This document shows positions 1 to 14,233 of a DNA stretch of 64,000 nucleotides, in pieces. Source of the DNA: Mesorhabditis belari (taxonomy: Eukaryota; Nematoda; Chromadorea; Rhabditida; Rhabditidae); contig CAUEEP010000022.1 in NCBI GenBank assembly GCA_958450365.1, forward strand, positions 434,001 to 498,000, given 5' to 3'. Position numbers and translations under genes: made by a program. The notes beneath the pieces were generated by a model. That model was not told where the DNA came from. It saw only the letters and a program-made list of their open reading frames with translations, and made no database searches. The first letter of the stretch is position 1. Each line of letters opens with the position of its first letter.

Positions 1-3536
<3,536 letters not shown>

Positions 3537-5149
3537 GTAAGTGGGTTTATTTTGAACAGATTCTAGACCTTTCGGATCTTTAAAAATTTGGCTTGTCTAC
3601 TTGTGAATTACACTTTTCATTTAAATGTTTGCAGATTCGTGTACATTTCTACAACTCATTCACCCTTCGAGCTCTACCAACCAAATAAAAGCTCTCCATT
3701 TTTCCATCGATTTCTCGTTTCTTTTGGCCCATTATATTTTTTTTCTAAACCCGGTAGCTGCCACACCCGCGTATTTTATTAAATTGTTTTTGTTACTTTA
3801 AGATCTATCTCTTACAAATCGTTTCACCTATGTATTTTTTCGGCTGACTGTTCGAGTTTCAAAAGTGTTTTGTATACATTATGCCTCGTCAGTGATATTC
3901 TTCTAATTATTCTTTTGTTGTTTCTGTATCGTTTTCATTTGCTATTGTATTTATTCCTATTTGGTAATCACGTTCGATTCCGTTAAGCGTAAATCTTGCA
4001 TAAACCCCAATTAGTTTAGGCTCTCGCTGAAAAAAAATAGGATTTAAAATAGGTGGATTTGTGAGGCAAATATTGGTGTATCTAGAGTAAATACTTGAAA
4101 ACTCTTTTTGACCAATTCTTTATCTGTAGAGTGATCAGGAAGTGAATTTCCTATTTAAATGGATTAATCTTATTGGCGGTCTGGTATCATTGTTGGTTTA
4201 ATGTTTTATTTGGCGGCTGTTCAGCTCGAAATGCTTCGAGTTATTAAATTTGGGAATTCCCCTAAAAGTATCGTTAAACTTGGTGACGTGTGGAGGAATC
4301 TTTGAGTTTTTTATTCTCGTTATTTTTTTGTTTCGCGAGTGTGAAGGAAGCTGTGCGTATTTTCCTTTTCCCTTCTTGAGGCTCATTTAGTTGATTTTTT
4401 TGTGTGGAAAATTGTTGAAAGACATCCCATTTTTGAGTCCTATCTTCGCCGAATTCTAACCATTGGAAACATGATAAGCGAAGAATAAATAATAAAATTT
4501 GCCTTCAGATTTTTATTGATGAAAGGGTTTGCGATGGCCTTGCTGATATCGATGGTTGATTTTGTCTGTGAAATAATTTTGTTCTTCACTTTTTGCAACA
4601 ACGCCTTTCCAATCGTTACTTCAGTTGAGTTACTTTCAAATAGGCGTTTTCTAGAAGGCGCTTATTTTAGAAAGCTTTTATAAACGATAAGCAAACAATT
4701 TGCAATTAGCAACGCCAGCGCCTTGATTACAATTCTTGTCACCGTCATTGCCAATGGCATGTATAAGCGACGATTCTCTATCTGCGTCAATTATTAGTTT
4801 ACGCCAATCCTATAATCATTATCCCTTCAAAATTTCTGTTCTACAGGAATCTAATTACCTATTTTATTCTTCTTTTCTATTTATCTTAATTCTAATTTGG
4901 TGGCTATGCGGGTTGGGGGACCAGTGGGCTTCCAAGATGCCTCTGCCAAATTGCCAAAAAAGCGTTCCTAGGGTTTTCGGGTACGCTGATTCGATTGGCG
5001 ATATTTTCAGAACCTGTTTGCGACTTATTTCTCCTTGTTTTTAGAATTTTTTATAAACCAACAATTTGGCAATGTGCCAGAGGGATTTCGGAAGCCCCAA
5101 CTCGTATAGCTCTCTAATTTGTTTATTCAAAACAAATTCCAGGGTAACA
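3537..5149. other. Intergenic region between math-33 and dpff-1
   Basis: About 1.6 kb without a recognisable gene. The first part is AT-rich 3' UTR-like sequence with an AATAAA near 3685. The short ORFs here show no domain, codon bias or splice pattern that I can support. An acceptor-like TTCCAG ends at 5142, just before the dpff-1 start, and may be its trans-splice site. Confidence 0.6.
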
Positions 5150-8100
5150 ATGATCTCTGAGACGGGTTACACGGAGCTGATGAAGAACTGCTCGAGATGG
5201 AATTCGCGGTCTTCGAATGAAAGGAAGGTGAGAAAACTGGAAAATTTACACCATTCAAAACCTTCAACTTTCCAATTCCAGCGCCGCTTGCCCTTTTTTC
5301 GATCAAGAAACCTCGAAAGCACATGACGCGTCACTAGCGTTACATCGGACTCCCTATCATCGCTATCCGAGTGATGACCCAGAATATGTGAGTTTTAGAA
5401 AAACCCTTGAAAGTATGTAGTTAATTCAATTCAGATCATTCGATACAAAGAAATGCGATGGAAACAGCGAACATCGGCTCCTCCATCGGATAAGGCTCTC
5501 TATTCTCTATTTGTTCGTCAAAATCCGGCGATTGCCGATGCTGTGGCTAGACAAGGTAAAGCTTTTTTAGAGTACGAAAGTGTAGAATTCTCATATCGGT
5601 TTAGCTTCCTCATGATCTAGCTTTAGAAAGCGAGTACTGAAAGCAAGAGACTTTATGTCATTTTCGATACTTTTCTAGTTAAAATGCTAACTTTTAATAA
5701 TTGTTCTTGTATCCTAGAAACGAGCCGATAAGGCAGATCTAGTCAAGTGGTGATATGCAAATTTTGAGGGAGATCAACTTTTTTTAAAACTCTAAAATTT
5801 GCATTTAGTTATCGATATCAAGCTAAATAGTTATCGATTTATTTTCCTCAAAGCTAGTTCGATATTTCAGGTAATACGAATGTCGAGTTGGCTCCACCCA
5901 CCGACAATTCGATGGACGCTTTCGTCGCTCAAGAACTCGCCGCCGCTACTCCACAAGTTTTCGTGCGAAGCAAGAAATATGTGAGTTTCAAGTTTCGAAA
6001 AAGAGTTTCTATCTAGAAAATTTGCATACAGATTTCAGGTCAAAAGTCACCACAAAAGGTTTGATCAGTTGCTTGAAAATTAGTAGATATTTTAAACGAA
6101 ATTTTCACCAACTAAATTCCAGGACGAGTACGAGCGTGAAGAGGACGAATACGGACTGTCGGATAGTGGATCCGATGGTGATGATTGGGGATCGAAGCGA
6201 AAGGGTAAAAAGGGAAAACTCGGAGTGACAAAGGAGAAAAGAAAGGTAGAGTTTTCAGGGAAAAGATTGATAAAAATAAGTAGACTTGCTTATCGATAGA
6301 GTTTAGTGTTTTCTAAAGAATACAGGGGAAATTATCGTAATTTGTATTTGTAATTCTTAAAAGCTAAAAAATGCGGTGAACCGTTGTCTTATTTTAGATA
6401 ACTTAAGCTTAAATCTAAACTGGCTTACTTGTAGAGTATGGTAGCTGTTTTAAAGGAGCACTTTTAAAAAAGAACGATTACTGTATTAGAATTGGGAGCA
6501 TTTTGATATTAGCTTGTATGGGGATTGATAAGACTAAAGAAGCAGCCAGGATTACGATAGCTGCTTTAAAGAAGCACTTTTTAGCGATTACTGTAGTAGA
6601 ATTACTATTAGGATCGACTTACTATTAAAATTTTCAGACTCGCCTCAAAACTTGATTATTGTAGGTGATTGTATAGAATTATGTATTTTTTCTAAATTCA
6701 ACCCAAGCTCAGTCTTGGTGTTTTCTATTTAACACGTACTTTATCGATAAACGAGTACTGATCAATTCTATGACTATTTCAGGGGCTAGGCAATGTTGTA
6801 GACTTGACAAATGAGTAGTAAGCAAGTCTATAATTCCAGGTACCAGAAAAAGTCTACTTGCAAGTTAGTCTCCACTCTACAGGGTGACCGCGAATTATAG
6901 CGACTCACTTCTGAAGGTCAAGCTCAACGAGAACTCACTCAATGAATTCGTATGAAATTTTTGTAAGTGATTTTTGAGTATGTCTCCTGCAGCTAAGCCC
7001 ATTTTCTAACTGATTTGTGCTTCTAGAATCTTTATATGTCCTTGCAAAATTGAGAGTCACGAGACACCTGGCGAAAAATCCAATTCAAGTTTTTTGAGAG
7101 CCGCTTTTGAAGTTATTTAATGAATATGATCAGATTTAAGATTCTAGAAGCACAAATTCAACTAGAAAATGGGCTTAACTGCAGGAGACATACTCAAAAA
7201 TCACCTCAAAAAATTTCATACGAATTCATTGAGTTCTCGCTGAGCTAGACCCCCTCAGAAGTGAGTCGCTAGAATTCGTGATCACCCTGTATAAACCCTC
7301 TTTAAAGTCGACGGCGCCCAAGCAAAGCTCGTTCTCTCAAAAAGATGTGAAGGCAGTCCATCCATCCACTCATCGTCCCCCCTCTCCCGTTTCCGGGCCT
7401 CATCATTGCGAGAGTGAGTGTTCTGGCCGAGTCATCTCGACATCATTTTTTGTCTTTTTTTTTTTGTTCATCTTCACATTGGTCTGGGCAGGATTTTTGA
7501 TATAATCTAAATATCTTCCAAGTCCTGCCACCATCAAAATGATTGTTTTTTGCTTGGCTTGGCTTTTGTGTGTCCTTTGTCCTTTTTTTGCACCATTATC
7601 TCTCGTTTCATTCACTTGCTCAACTCTTGCTTTAGCACAATAGCTCGTCTAGCGAATTTTTGAAAGCCTACTTCTAGATTATCTTCTAACTTTTAAAAGA
7701 AATGTCAAAAAGACTTACTACGTACTTTTAAACTTTGTCAAAGTACTTCAAGATGGTTTTTTTTTTTCTTAAATAATGCGTTTTCTAAAAACGTGTAAAC
7801 TTACGAAAAATATTGTAACCTTTTTTTTCTCTAAGTTTGAGAGAATCTAAGAAGAGATTACGATAACTTTAAAAGTTGACATGTTTTAGAAAAGACAGCG
7901 TTACTAATTAGATTAAGAAGATAATTTGGAAGTAATCTCTCAAAAATGATAATCCAAAACTGAGAGCTCAAATCGCTGAGAGTTTTGTCTCTGGATACTC
8001 GAATTTGCACGTATTTTCCCAATTTTCCAAATTTTGGCTCCCCTCCGTGAGGTCTGGGCAGAAAGGCTGTTGTTCATCGAGAAAAAAAGAAAAGACTTTT

Positions 8101-10631
8101 CCCCTTGATTATGGCTTTATTTGATTGAAGAGATTGAAGAGATTGCTGTTTTTGATTGCGATTTTATCAACTGAATATCTTTAGAAAATTAGTCAATCAA
8201 AAATCAAAGCAAAGCCAAATTTATGCCCCTTTGTTTAACCCAAAATTCAACTTTTTTTTTTTGTAGTACCTCTGTTTTTCAAATGCATGTCTTGAGCTTC
8301 TCTTTGGTTTTTGGTTATAGAATTTCTTTTGAAATCCTTTGTTTTTAAAGTTATCTTTGATTAGATCATTTTCTAAAATGTACTCTTCACTTGAAAAGCT
8401 ATCGTAATCTCTAGCTCTTTTTTTTGGATACAAAGCACTTTAGAAAATGAGATAAACAAAGAAATTACAGTCGAGAAAACCCTGCCCAGATCGAGTGGAA
8501 ATCAAAAATGAATTTGATGGAGAATTTTTAATGATAAAATCGCGCCAGAGCACTCAGCATTTGTAAATGCGATCCCCCCCCAAAAACAAAAAGCATGTAA
8601 TTTTATGTGGCTTTCAGTCGTTTTCTGTCAAAAAAATGATCTTCATTTCAGTATGCCGGGCGCAATACAAAAGTAAACCGGGTTTAATTCATCATCGTGC
8701 TTTCTGGCATGCACTTTTCCCACCACCAAACGCTCCACCACCAATGAAATGTGAGTTTTTTAAAATTTAACATGAATTTAAACCTTCTTCCTTTAAACCT
8801 TTAAACCTTTAAACTTCAAGAATTCACTGAATATTAGTTATTTCTGTATATTGTAGTAATAAAAAATAAGAAATAAGAAATTTAGCTTCTTACCAAAAAA
8901 AATTCAACTTTAGTATTCTCACCGAACGTCGATATCTCTACGGAATGCGATTTTTGCAATGGGGATCGCTTTAAGAATGCTCAGGGGAAAGCGGAGGATC
9001 TTGTTTCGTGTCATGATTGTGGTCGATCAGGTAGCAAATCGTTGCCAACAAGTTTTCACGAATTTTTTTGCGAAAATAAAAAAGTTTTCGCAGCGAGCAG
9101 GGTTCGAACCTACGCGGGCAGAGCCCATGAGATTTCAAGTCTCACTCCTTAACCACTCGGACATCGCTGCTGTGAAAGGGGGCAGCGAGAAAAGGGAGAA
9201 GAGAGAAGAGACTCTTTTAGGGCATCCAAGTTGTCTGAAATTCACGCCAAATATGCAATTGTCGACAACGAAATTTGGATGGCAATGTATTGAATGCAAA
9301 AGTTGTGCGATTTGTGGAACTTCGGAGAATGATGTGAGCTTTGAATTTTCAAATCTATTCTCTAAAATTAGTTTTATATAGAAATTTACAATCAATTCAG
9401 GTTGCTAGTTAATTCTTGAGTTTATTTTAGTAGAAAGATGCTCAATTTCTCTATTTCTTGATAGGAAAAAGATTAAAAAGACAATAATGTCACTAGATTT
9501 TTTACGATAGTATGAATCAAAGCTGAATTTCTTTAAATCTTTAATTTCTTTAACTTCTTTAACTTCAACATCTTTAAATCTTCAAAAAATGATTCCAATT
9601 CAAATTTTGATTACAGATTCAGATTCCCCGTTCAATTTTTTTATCGAATGGGCTGGGTCTTGAACGATGAGCTAACATTCTTCCGTAATTAATCTTTTTT
9701 CTAACCTGGTTCTAGGTTTTGTTTGTACAGAATGCGTCATCTTTACTCACACTCACTCTAGAGGGGTGTAGCTCAGTCAAAAGATAACCGATTCCAAATC
9801 AATTCCAATTCAAATTCAAATTCAAATTCAAATTCCAGGACAAGCTTCTCTTTTGCGATGATTGTGATCGTGGTTTCCATCTTTATTGTCTCCGTCCAGC
9901 ACTTGAATCGGCTCCAGAAGGAGAATGGTCTTGTCACATGTGTCAGAGAGCGTTTGGATCGAATGCGAGTGCTCCCGGAGCACCGCCGATCATGCCACCA
10001 CCAAGTAACAATAAATTTGAAGATTTTAAAGCTATAGTATTGGGTTGATGGAAAAGTCCTTTCCGATTTTTTGGGAGAGTACCTTAAATTTGTCGAATTT
10101 AGACGTTTTATAGCTCATCCTAAAGCTGAATTCAAGACGGATCGATTGGTAAAAACCGTTTTGAGATATCTCTTTTCGAAAAGTTTTTACAGCTATTTTA
10201 GTAAAGGGCGGCAGAGCCAAAAAATGGCTTTTTTCACGTTTCGTGCAGAAACCTAGGCTAGGCTGAAGTCCACGTTTCTTGCAGAAACCTAGGCTGAAGA
10301 TTTTAAAGCTATAGTATCTGTCTAATCTAAAGTCTAACAAAAGTATCAATGTGTTAAGAACAAATATCGACTAGAGATAAAAGAGCATTGTCTGTTTTTC
10401 TATTTCTATAGGCTTTTTCTCCACCATCTTTTCACTAATAAAGCTAAAACTTCTTTAGAAAACCCCTTAGAATATAATAGAGTTTTTGCAATTTAAAAGA
10501 AAAAAAAAATGAAAAGTCGATGCATATGCATAGGCAAAAGAAATTCCTTAATTCCAGGTGCAATGGGTTTTCATGGAGGACCTCCAATGGGTGGACCGAT
10601 GCCCGTTCTGATGCCCCAACCGCCTCGCTAA
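5150..10631 (+). CDS. dpff-1: d4-family (DPF/requiem-like) double-PHD-finger protein, one apparent frameshift
   Basis: DPF proteins are nuclear chromatin readers (BAF45-type) whose tandem PHD fingers bind modified histone H3. Eleven exons join in frame: 5150-5227, 5282-5387, 5435-5555, 5871-5980, 6123-6245, 7308-7413, 8652-8750, 8914-9030, 9221-9333, 9839-10004 and 10558-10631. They give about 403 residues once one extra T is discounted. Exons 1-2 encode the Requiem N-domain ([12 protein letters not shown], then RRLPFF). Exon 5 is acidic then basic. Exons 6-7 form a single C2H2 finger (CEIC...HHRAFWH) split by a phase-1 intron. Exons 8-10 carry paired PHD fingers with CDFC, CHDC, CIEC, CAIC, CDDC and CHMC pairs. 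The tail is rich in Met, Pro and Gly ([13 protein letters not shown]). The start is the ATG right after an acceptor-like TTCCAG. Exon 2 is one base too long (run of six T at 5294-5299). The exon 6 acceptor (TTTAAAG) is weak. Confidence 0.88.
6878..7291. mobile_element. Tc1-like MITE with long inverted repeats (intron 5 of dpff-1)
   Basis: Both ends read TACAGGGTGA(C/T)C and are inverted copies of one another, flanked by TA. The arms contain GAATTCATTGAGT and its complement, and the two halves pair over much of about 415 bp. There is no transposase ORF. The right end lies only 16 bp upstream of the next dpff-1 exon. Confidence 0.75.
9089..9170 (-). tRNA. tRNA-Ser (anticodon UGA)
   Basis: Read on the minus strand, the sequence is an intact 82-nt class II tRNA. 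The acceptor stem GCAGCGA pairs with TCGCTGC, with discriminator G. The anticodon stem TGAGA/TCTCA encloses loop CTTGAAA, so the anticodon is TGA. There is a long variable arm, and the T arm contains GGTTCGAACCC. It lies antisense inside the dpff-1 intron 9031-9220, between the exon coding CHDCGRS and the exon coding GHPSCLKF. On the minus strand a T run follows the 3' end (TTTT just below 9089, as AAAA on plus). Confidence 0.95.
9765..9790 (+). pseudogene. tRNA 5'-half fragment
   Basis: GGGGTGTAGCTCAGT resembles the acceptor and D-stem start (A box) of a tRNA-Ala-like gene, but no anticodon arm or T arm follows. An AAATTC simple repeat follows instead. It lies in the dpff-1 intron before the last PHD exon. 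Confidence 0.45.
10018..10317. mobile_element. Fragment of a foldback/mariner-like repeat flanked by 23-bp direct repeats
   Basis: The insert begins TTGGGTTGATGGAAAAGTCC, which looks like a mariner-type end, and matches the element at 63437-63670. It carries the shared segments GTAAAGGGCGGCAGAGCC and GCAGAAACCTAGGCT. The same 23-bp sequence (starting TGAAGATTTTAAAGC) occurs at 10018-10040 and 10295-10317. It lies in the last dpff-1 intron. Confidence 0.65.
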
Positions 10632-11019
10632 GAAGCTCGCAAAATCTTCAAGTTTTCTTTATCGATACAAAAGTGCAAAATAAGGAAACTTGAATCTTTT
10701 GAGTGAAACATCATGATGCTTTCGATTATCGCACTAATATTGGATCATTTGATAATCAAGCCGACCTTTTCCCCCCCAGTATTTTCCCCTCCAATTCCTC
10801 TCACTTTCTTCAGGTTCTTTGGTCATAATGTCATAAACTTTTTTTGGTAAAAGTGACTCTGGTGAGGGAAAATTGAGAATTAGAAAATCGGATTGTTGAA
10901 ATTTGAAGTTTAAAAATAGTTAGCGTATCAGCAAATAGCAAATTATCAAATAGAAATTATAAAAAATAGCTGAATATTTTAGTATTTATAGTTATTTTGT
11001 GGTTTTTTTTGTAAATCGT

Positions 11020-11298
11020 TACCGTATTTGTTCGAATAGAAGACCGGGTAAAGAGTATGATCGCGTACTCCTGCGTAGCAGCCCTTTTTAAAATTTCTTT
11101 TCTGCATAAAAGCTTTCAATCAAGTGCTATAGAGCTGGAAAATGGCTCAAAAATCTGTTAGCTCGTGTGGTATTTTTGAGTCATTTTCCAGCTCCATAGC
11201 ACTTGATTGAAAGCTTTTATGCAGAAAAGGAAAGGGCTGCTACGCAGGAGTACGCGATGATACTCTTCACGCGGTCTTCTATTCGAACAAATACGGTA
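11020..11298. mobile_element. Palindromic MITE, family F1 copy 1
   Basis: A near-perfect palindrome begins TACCGTATTTGTTCGAATAG and ends with the complement. The arms contain GCTGCTACGCAGGAGTACGC and AAGCTTTCAATCAAGTGC or complements, separated by a short loop (GTTAGCTCGTGTGG). There is no ORF. Other copies lie at 40762-41030 and, as a half copy, 26334-26477. Confidence 0.85.
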
Positions 11299-12140
11299 AT
11301 TTATTTTCTATTCTGTACCTTAAGCAAATTTACTGTAAATACTGTATTTTTAAAAAGCTTTTGAGCTAAAAGCAAAATTCTGAATCATAGAAAGCGATCG
11401 CTATCACCGGAGTCACTTTGAACCATCATTTATCATAAACATGAGCTTTTAAAGAAAACGAGTCACTTTCACGTTTTAGCAAACAGCTTTTTGTTCTCTA
11501 AAGCGTGAATACAATGCTATTTAGAGATATTTTGATCTTTAGAAGTATCAGCTTAAGAAAACAAGCTTTGCTATTAGCTTTGCTATTTGCTATTTGCTAA
11601 AATGTGAGACTGACTCGTTTTCTATAAAAAGCCCATGTATTTATAAAAAAAATCAAAAATATCTCTTACTTTATCGATTGCCCATTGCATTGAAACATTC
11701 TCATGAGATTATCGACGTTCATTTTTTTGTACCTTTGGTGGAGCTTTTGTTGTGTTTTATTTTGTGAAAAGTCATGTCACTTTTTTTTCCTTTCATCAGT
11801 AGCTCTTTAGCTATTTCATAGCTTTAGTAAAAAAAATCGTGTACTAATTTATGTGTTGTGAATAAATTTTGACAAAAGAAAAGGAGACACGCTGAATGAT
11901 TACCGTTTTCTAAAAGATGAAAAGAGCTACCGTAACCCCTCTTTGGTAAGAACAAGCCTCATTTTTGCCTCTGGCTGAACATTAGAAAGTGACTAGTTAG
12001 CATCGGGATTACGGTGTTTTCCTGAAGTGCATCTTTTAGAAAACGCTTTAGATGAGGCGTCGAGAGCTTGACTTACATCTTGTTCTTGATGTTGTTTACA
12101 ATAAAATAGTTACATAATCTAGAAGAGGCTAGATTACGGT

Positions 12141-12550
12141 ATCCTATTTTAGTCTATTCTATCCTATTTTAGTCTATTCTATTCTATTTTAGTCTATTCT
12201 ATTCTATTCTAGTCTATTCTAGTCTAGTCTATTCTAGTCTATTCTATTCTATTCTAGTCTAGTCTATTCTATTCTAGTCTATTCTATTCTAGTCTATTCT
12301 AGTCTATATTCTATTCTATTCTAGTCTATTCTATTCTATTCTAGTCTATTCTATTCTATTCTAGTCTATTCTATTCTATTCTAGTCTAGTCTATTCTATT
12401 CTAGTCTATTCTATTCTAGTCTATTCTAGTCTATATTCTATTCTATTCTAGTCTATTCTATTCTATTCTAGTCTATTCTATTCTATTCTAGTCTATTCTA
12501 TTCTATTCTAGTCTATTCTATTCTATTCTAGTCTATTCTATTTTCTAGTC
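12141..12550. repeat. Pentanucleotide microsatellite (TATTC/TAGTC)
   Basis: About 410 bp of 5-bp units alternate between CTATT and CTAGT, with higher-order groupings such as TCTATTCTATTCTAGTC. It lies between dpff-1 and pfk. Confidence 0.95.
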
Positions 12551-12983
12551 TATACTTTAGTCTATTTTTAAAAGGCACCGCGGCTACGGTAGCTTTTTCC
12601 CGAAAAGTACCTTTCAGAAAAGACAAAGCTGAACATTTACTGACTAGCTCGTTTAACGTTGAATCCAGTTATCCTTGTCTAAAACGGAAAACGCAATTTA
12701 TTTTTGCAATTTCTTCATCGAATCTTTTCATAGTCTACTTTGGTAAAATTTCTATTGTCGAGGGAAAACGTGAAATGAAAACATTGAAGAGAATTGTTTT
12801 GTAATCACTAAATTGATATTCGACGTAAACATTAGCAATCAAATTTTGACAACACAAGTGTTTCAATTTGTTGTCTAAAGATTCGACTTTGCATAAAAAC
12901 GACTGATGAAATTGCTCATGACGAAATAGATGATGCAATTGAGAGAAAAGGATCTAGTTGGGGAAATAAGCCGTTTTTACTTG

Positions 12984-13245
12984 CCGCAAATACTGTAATA
13001 GTACCCCATCCCCCTCGTACAGTCGCGTAGTCGCAAAAGTTTTTTAGTATTTCATTTGCAAAGCACCCGTACTTTCAAAAATGCGTCTTTGGTATCAAAA
13101 ATAGCGCTGAATTTCAGCTATTTTTTGATAGCATAAACCCCATTGTAGCATAAACTAGTGTCGAGAAAAATGCGTTCAAAGCTAGACTACGCAACACTCC
13201 GCAACTCATTATGGCGGTCGGGTACTATTACAGTATTTACAGTGG
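12984..13245. mobile_element. Palindromic MITE, family F2 copy 1
   Basis: The ends contain AATACTGTAATAGTACCC and its complement. The interior has ACTACGCAACACTCCGCAAC and AAATAGC...GCTATTTTT arms. Sister copies lie at 16500-16744 and 52998-53262. Confidence 0.8.
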
Positions 13246-13318
13246 GTATTTTTATCCGACTGGTCGATTTTGTCCTAGAAAGGTCCAAGGCCAATTGAAA
13301 GCTATTGGCTTTGGATCT

Positions 13319-13754
13319 TACCATAAATACTCTAATAGAAGCCCCCTTCTATAGGAGCGTCGCGTAGTCTAAGTTTACACTCAAAGAATCGCTCATATCT
13401 CGGCGGTCAGAAATTTGTTTCTGCGCACTTAGGTATCAAATTAAAGTAGAGAGAATGGGTGACTTTTTAGGTATAACACTTATTTTTAGCACTGACCAGC
13501 GCTTAGAATAACATGATTGAAAAATCGGCTCTAAAATCGGCTCTTTTTGCCACTTTTCAATCATTTTGCTCTAAGCACTGGTTAAAGTTAAAAATATGTG
13601 TTATATCTCAAAAAATCACCCATCCTCTCTACTTTAATTTGATACCTAAGCGCGCAGAAAAAACGTACTGGTGTTAAGATATAAGCGTTTGTTTGAGAGT
13701 AAACTTGGACTACGCGACGCGACGACGGGGAGGTTTCTATTAGAGAATTTACGG
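13319..13754. mobile_element. Palindromic MITE, family F3
   Basis: The arms start ACCATAAATACTCTAATAGA and end as the near complement ATTAGAGAATTTACGGT. Inner arms such as ACTTTAATTTGATACCTAAG pair with TTAGGTATCAAATTAAAGT. No ORF is likely to be real. Confidence 0.75.
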
Positions 13755-14233
13755 TCACTTTTTTTGCTAACCCTGCTCTAGACCAAAAATTGATCGACAG
13801 AGGTTGATGTGAGATCAATTTTGCGGAAATTGTGCCAAGGGCAAGTGTTCGGTCCTTTCTTTCGCCTATCTGCCCAACTATTTATCTGCAAAAGGAGGGA
13901 AAAGATATGTTTTTACCCTTTCTCTTTTCCCTATTCAATCTTGTTTGTGTGAAGAGCGGGGAGAAAAGCTGGCTTGGCTGCGCTTCTCGCATTGTCCCTA
14001 TATTTCTCCATCTTTTTTCTACTTCACCCCTTAGGACCCGGGATGTGCTTCTTCCTAGTTACTTTCAGTTTTTGATCGAAATACCAATAACATCTTTGTT
14101 TTCTTGAGTCTAGAATCGAAATTTTAGCGTCAGTTTATTGGCTTAAAATGGATTTGATTCAAATGTTTTATTTATTCATTTACTTACTTATATTTATTAA
14201 CGTTAACCGCCTTAACTTATTCATTATAGGTGT

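Larger units (their letters stand above)
10632..14233. other. Gene-free region between dpff-1 and pfk, dominated by repeats
   Basis: No gene was recognised. It holds three palindromic MITEs (11020-11298, 12984-13245, 13319-13754), a long pentanucleotide tract (12141-12550) and AT-rich spacer. The ORF at 13832-14107 has no recognisable feature. Confidence 0.6.

Noticed and set aside
5066..5149. Upstream ATG extending dpff-1 by 28 codons
   Set aside because: It would include the TTCCAG acceptor and a segment unlike the family; the ATG at 5150 right after the acceptor fits better.
13832..14107. ORF directly upstream of pfk
   Set aside because: No domain or splice support; in a spacer before the acceptor-like site of pfk exon 1.
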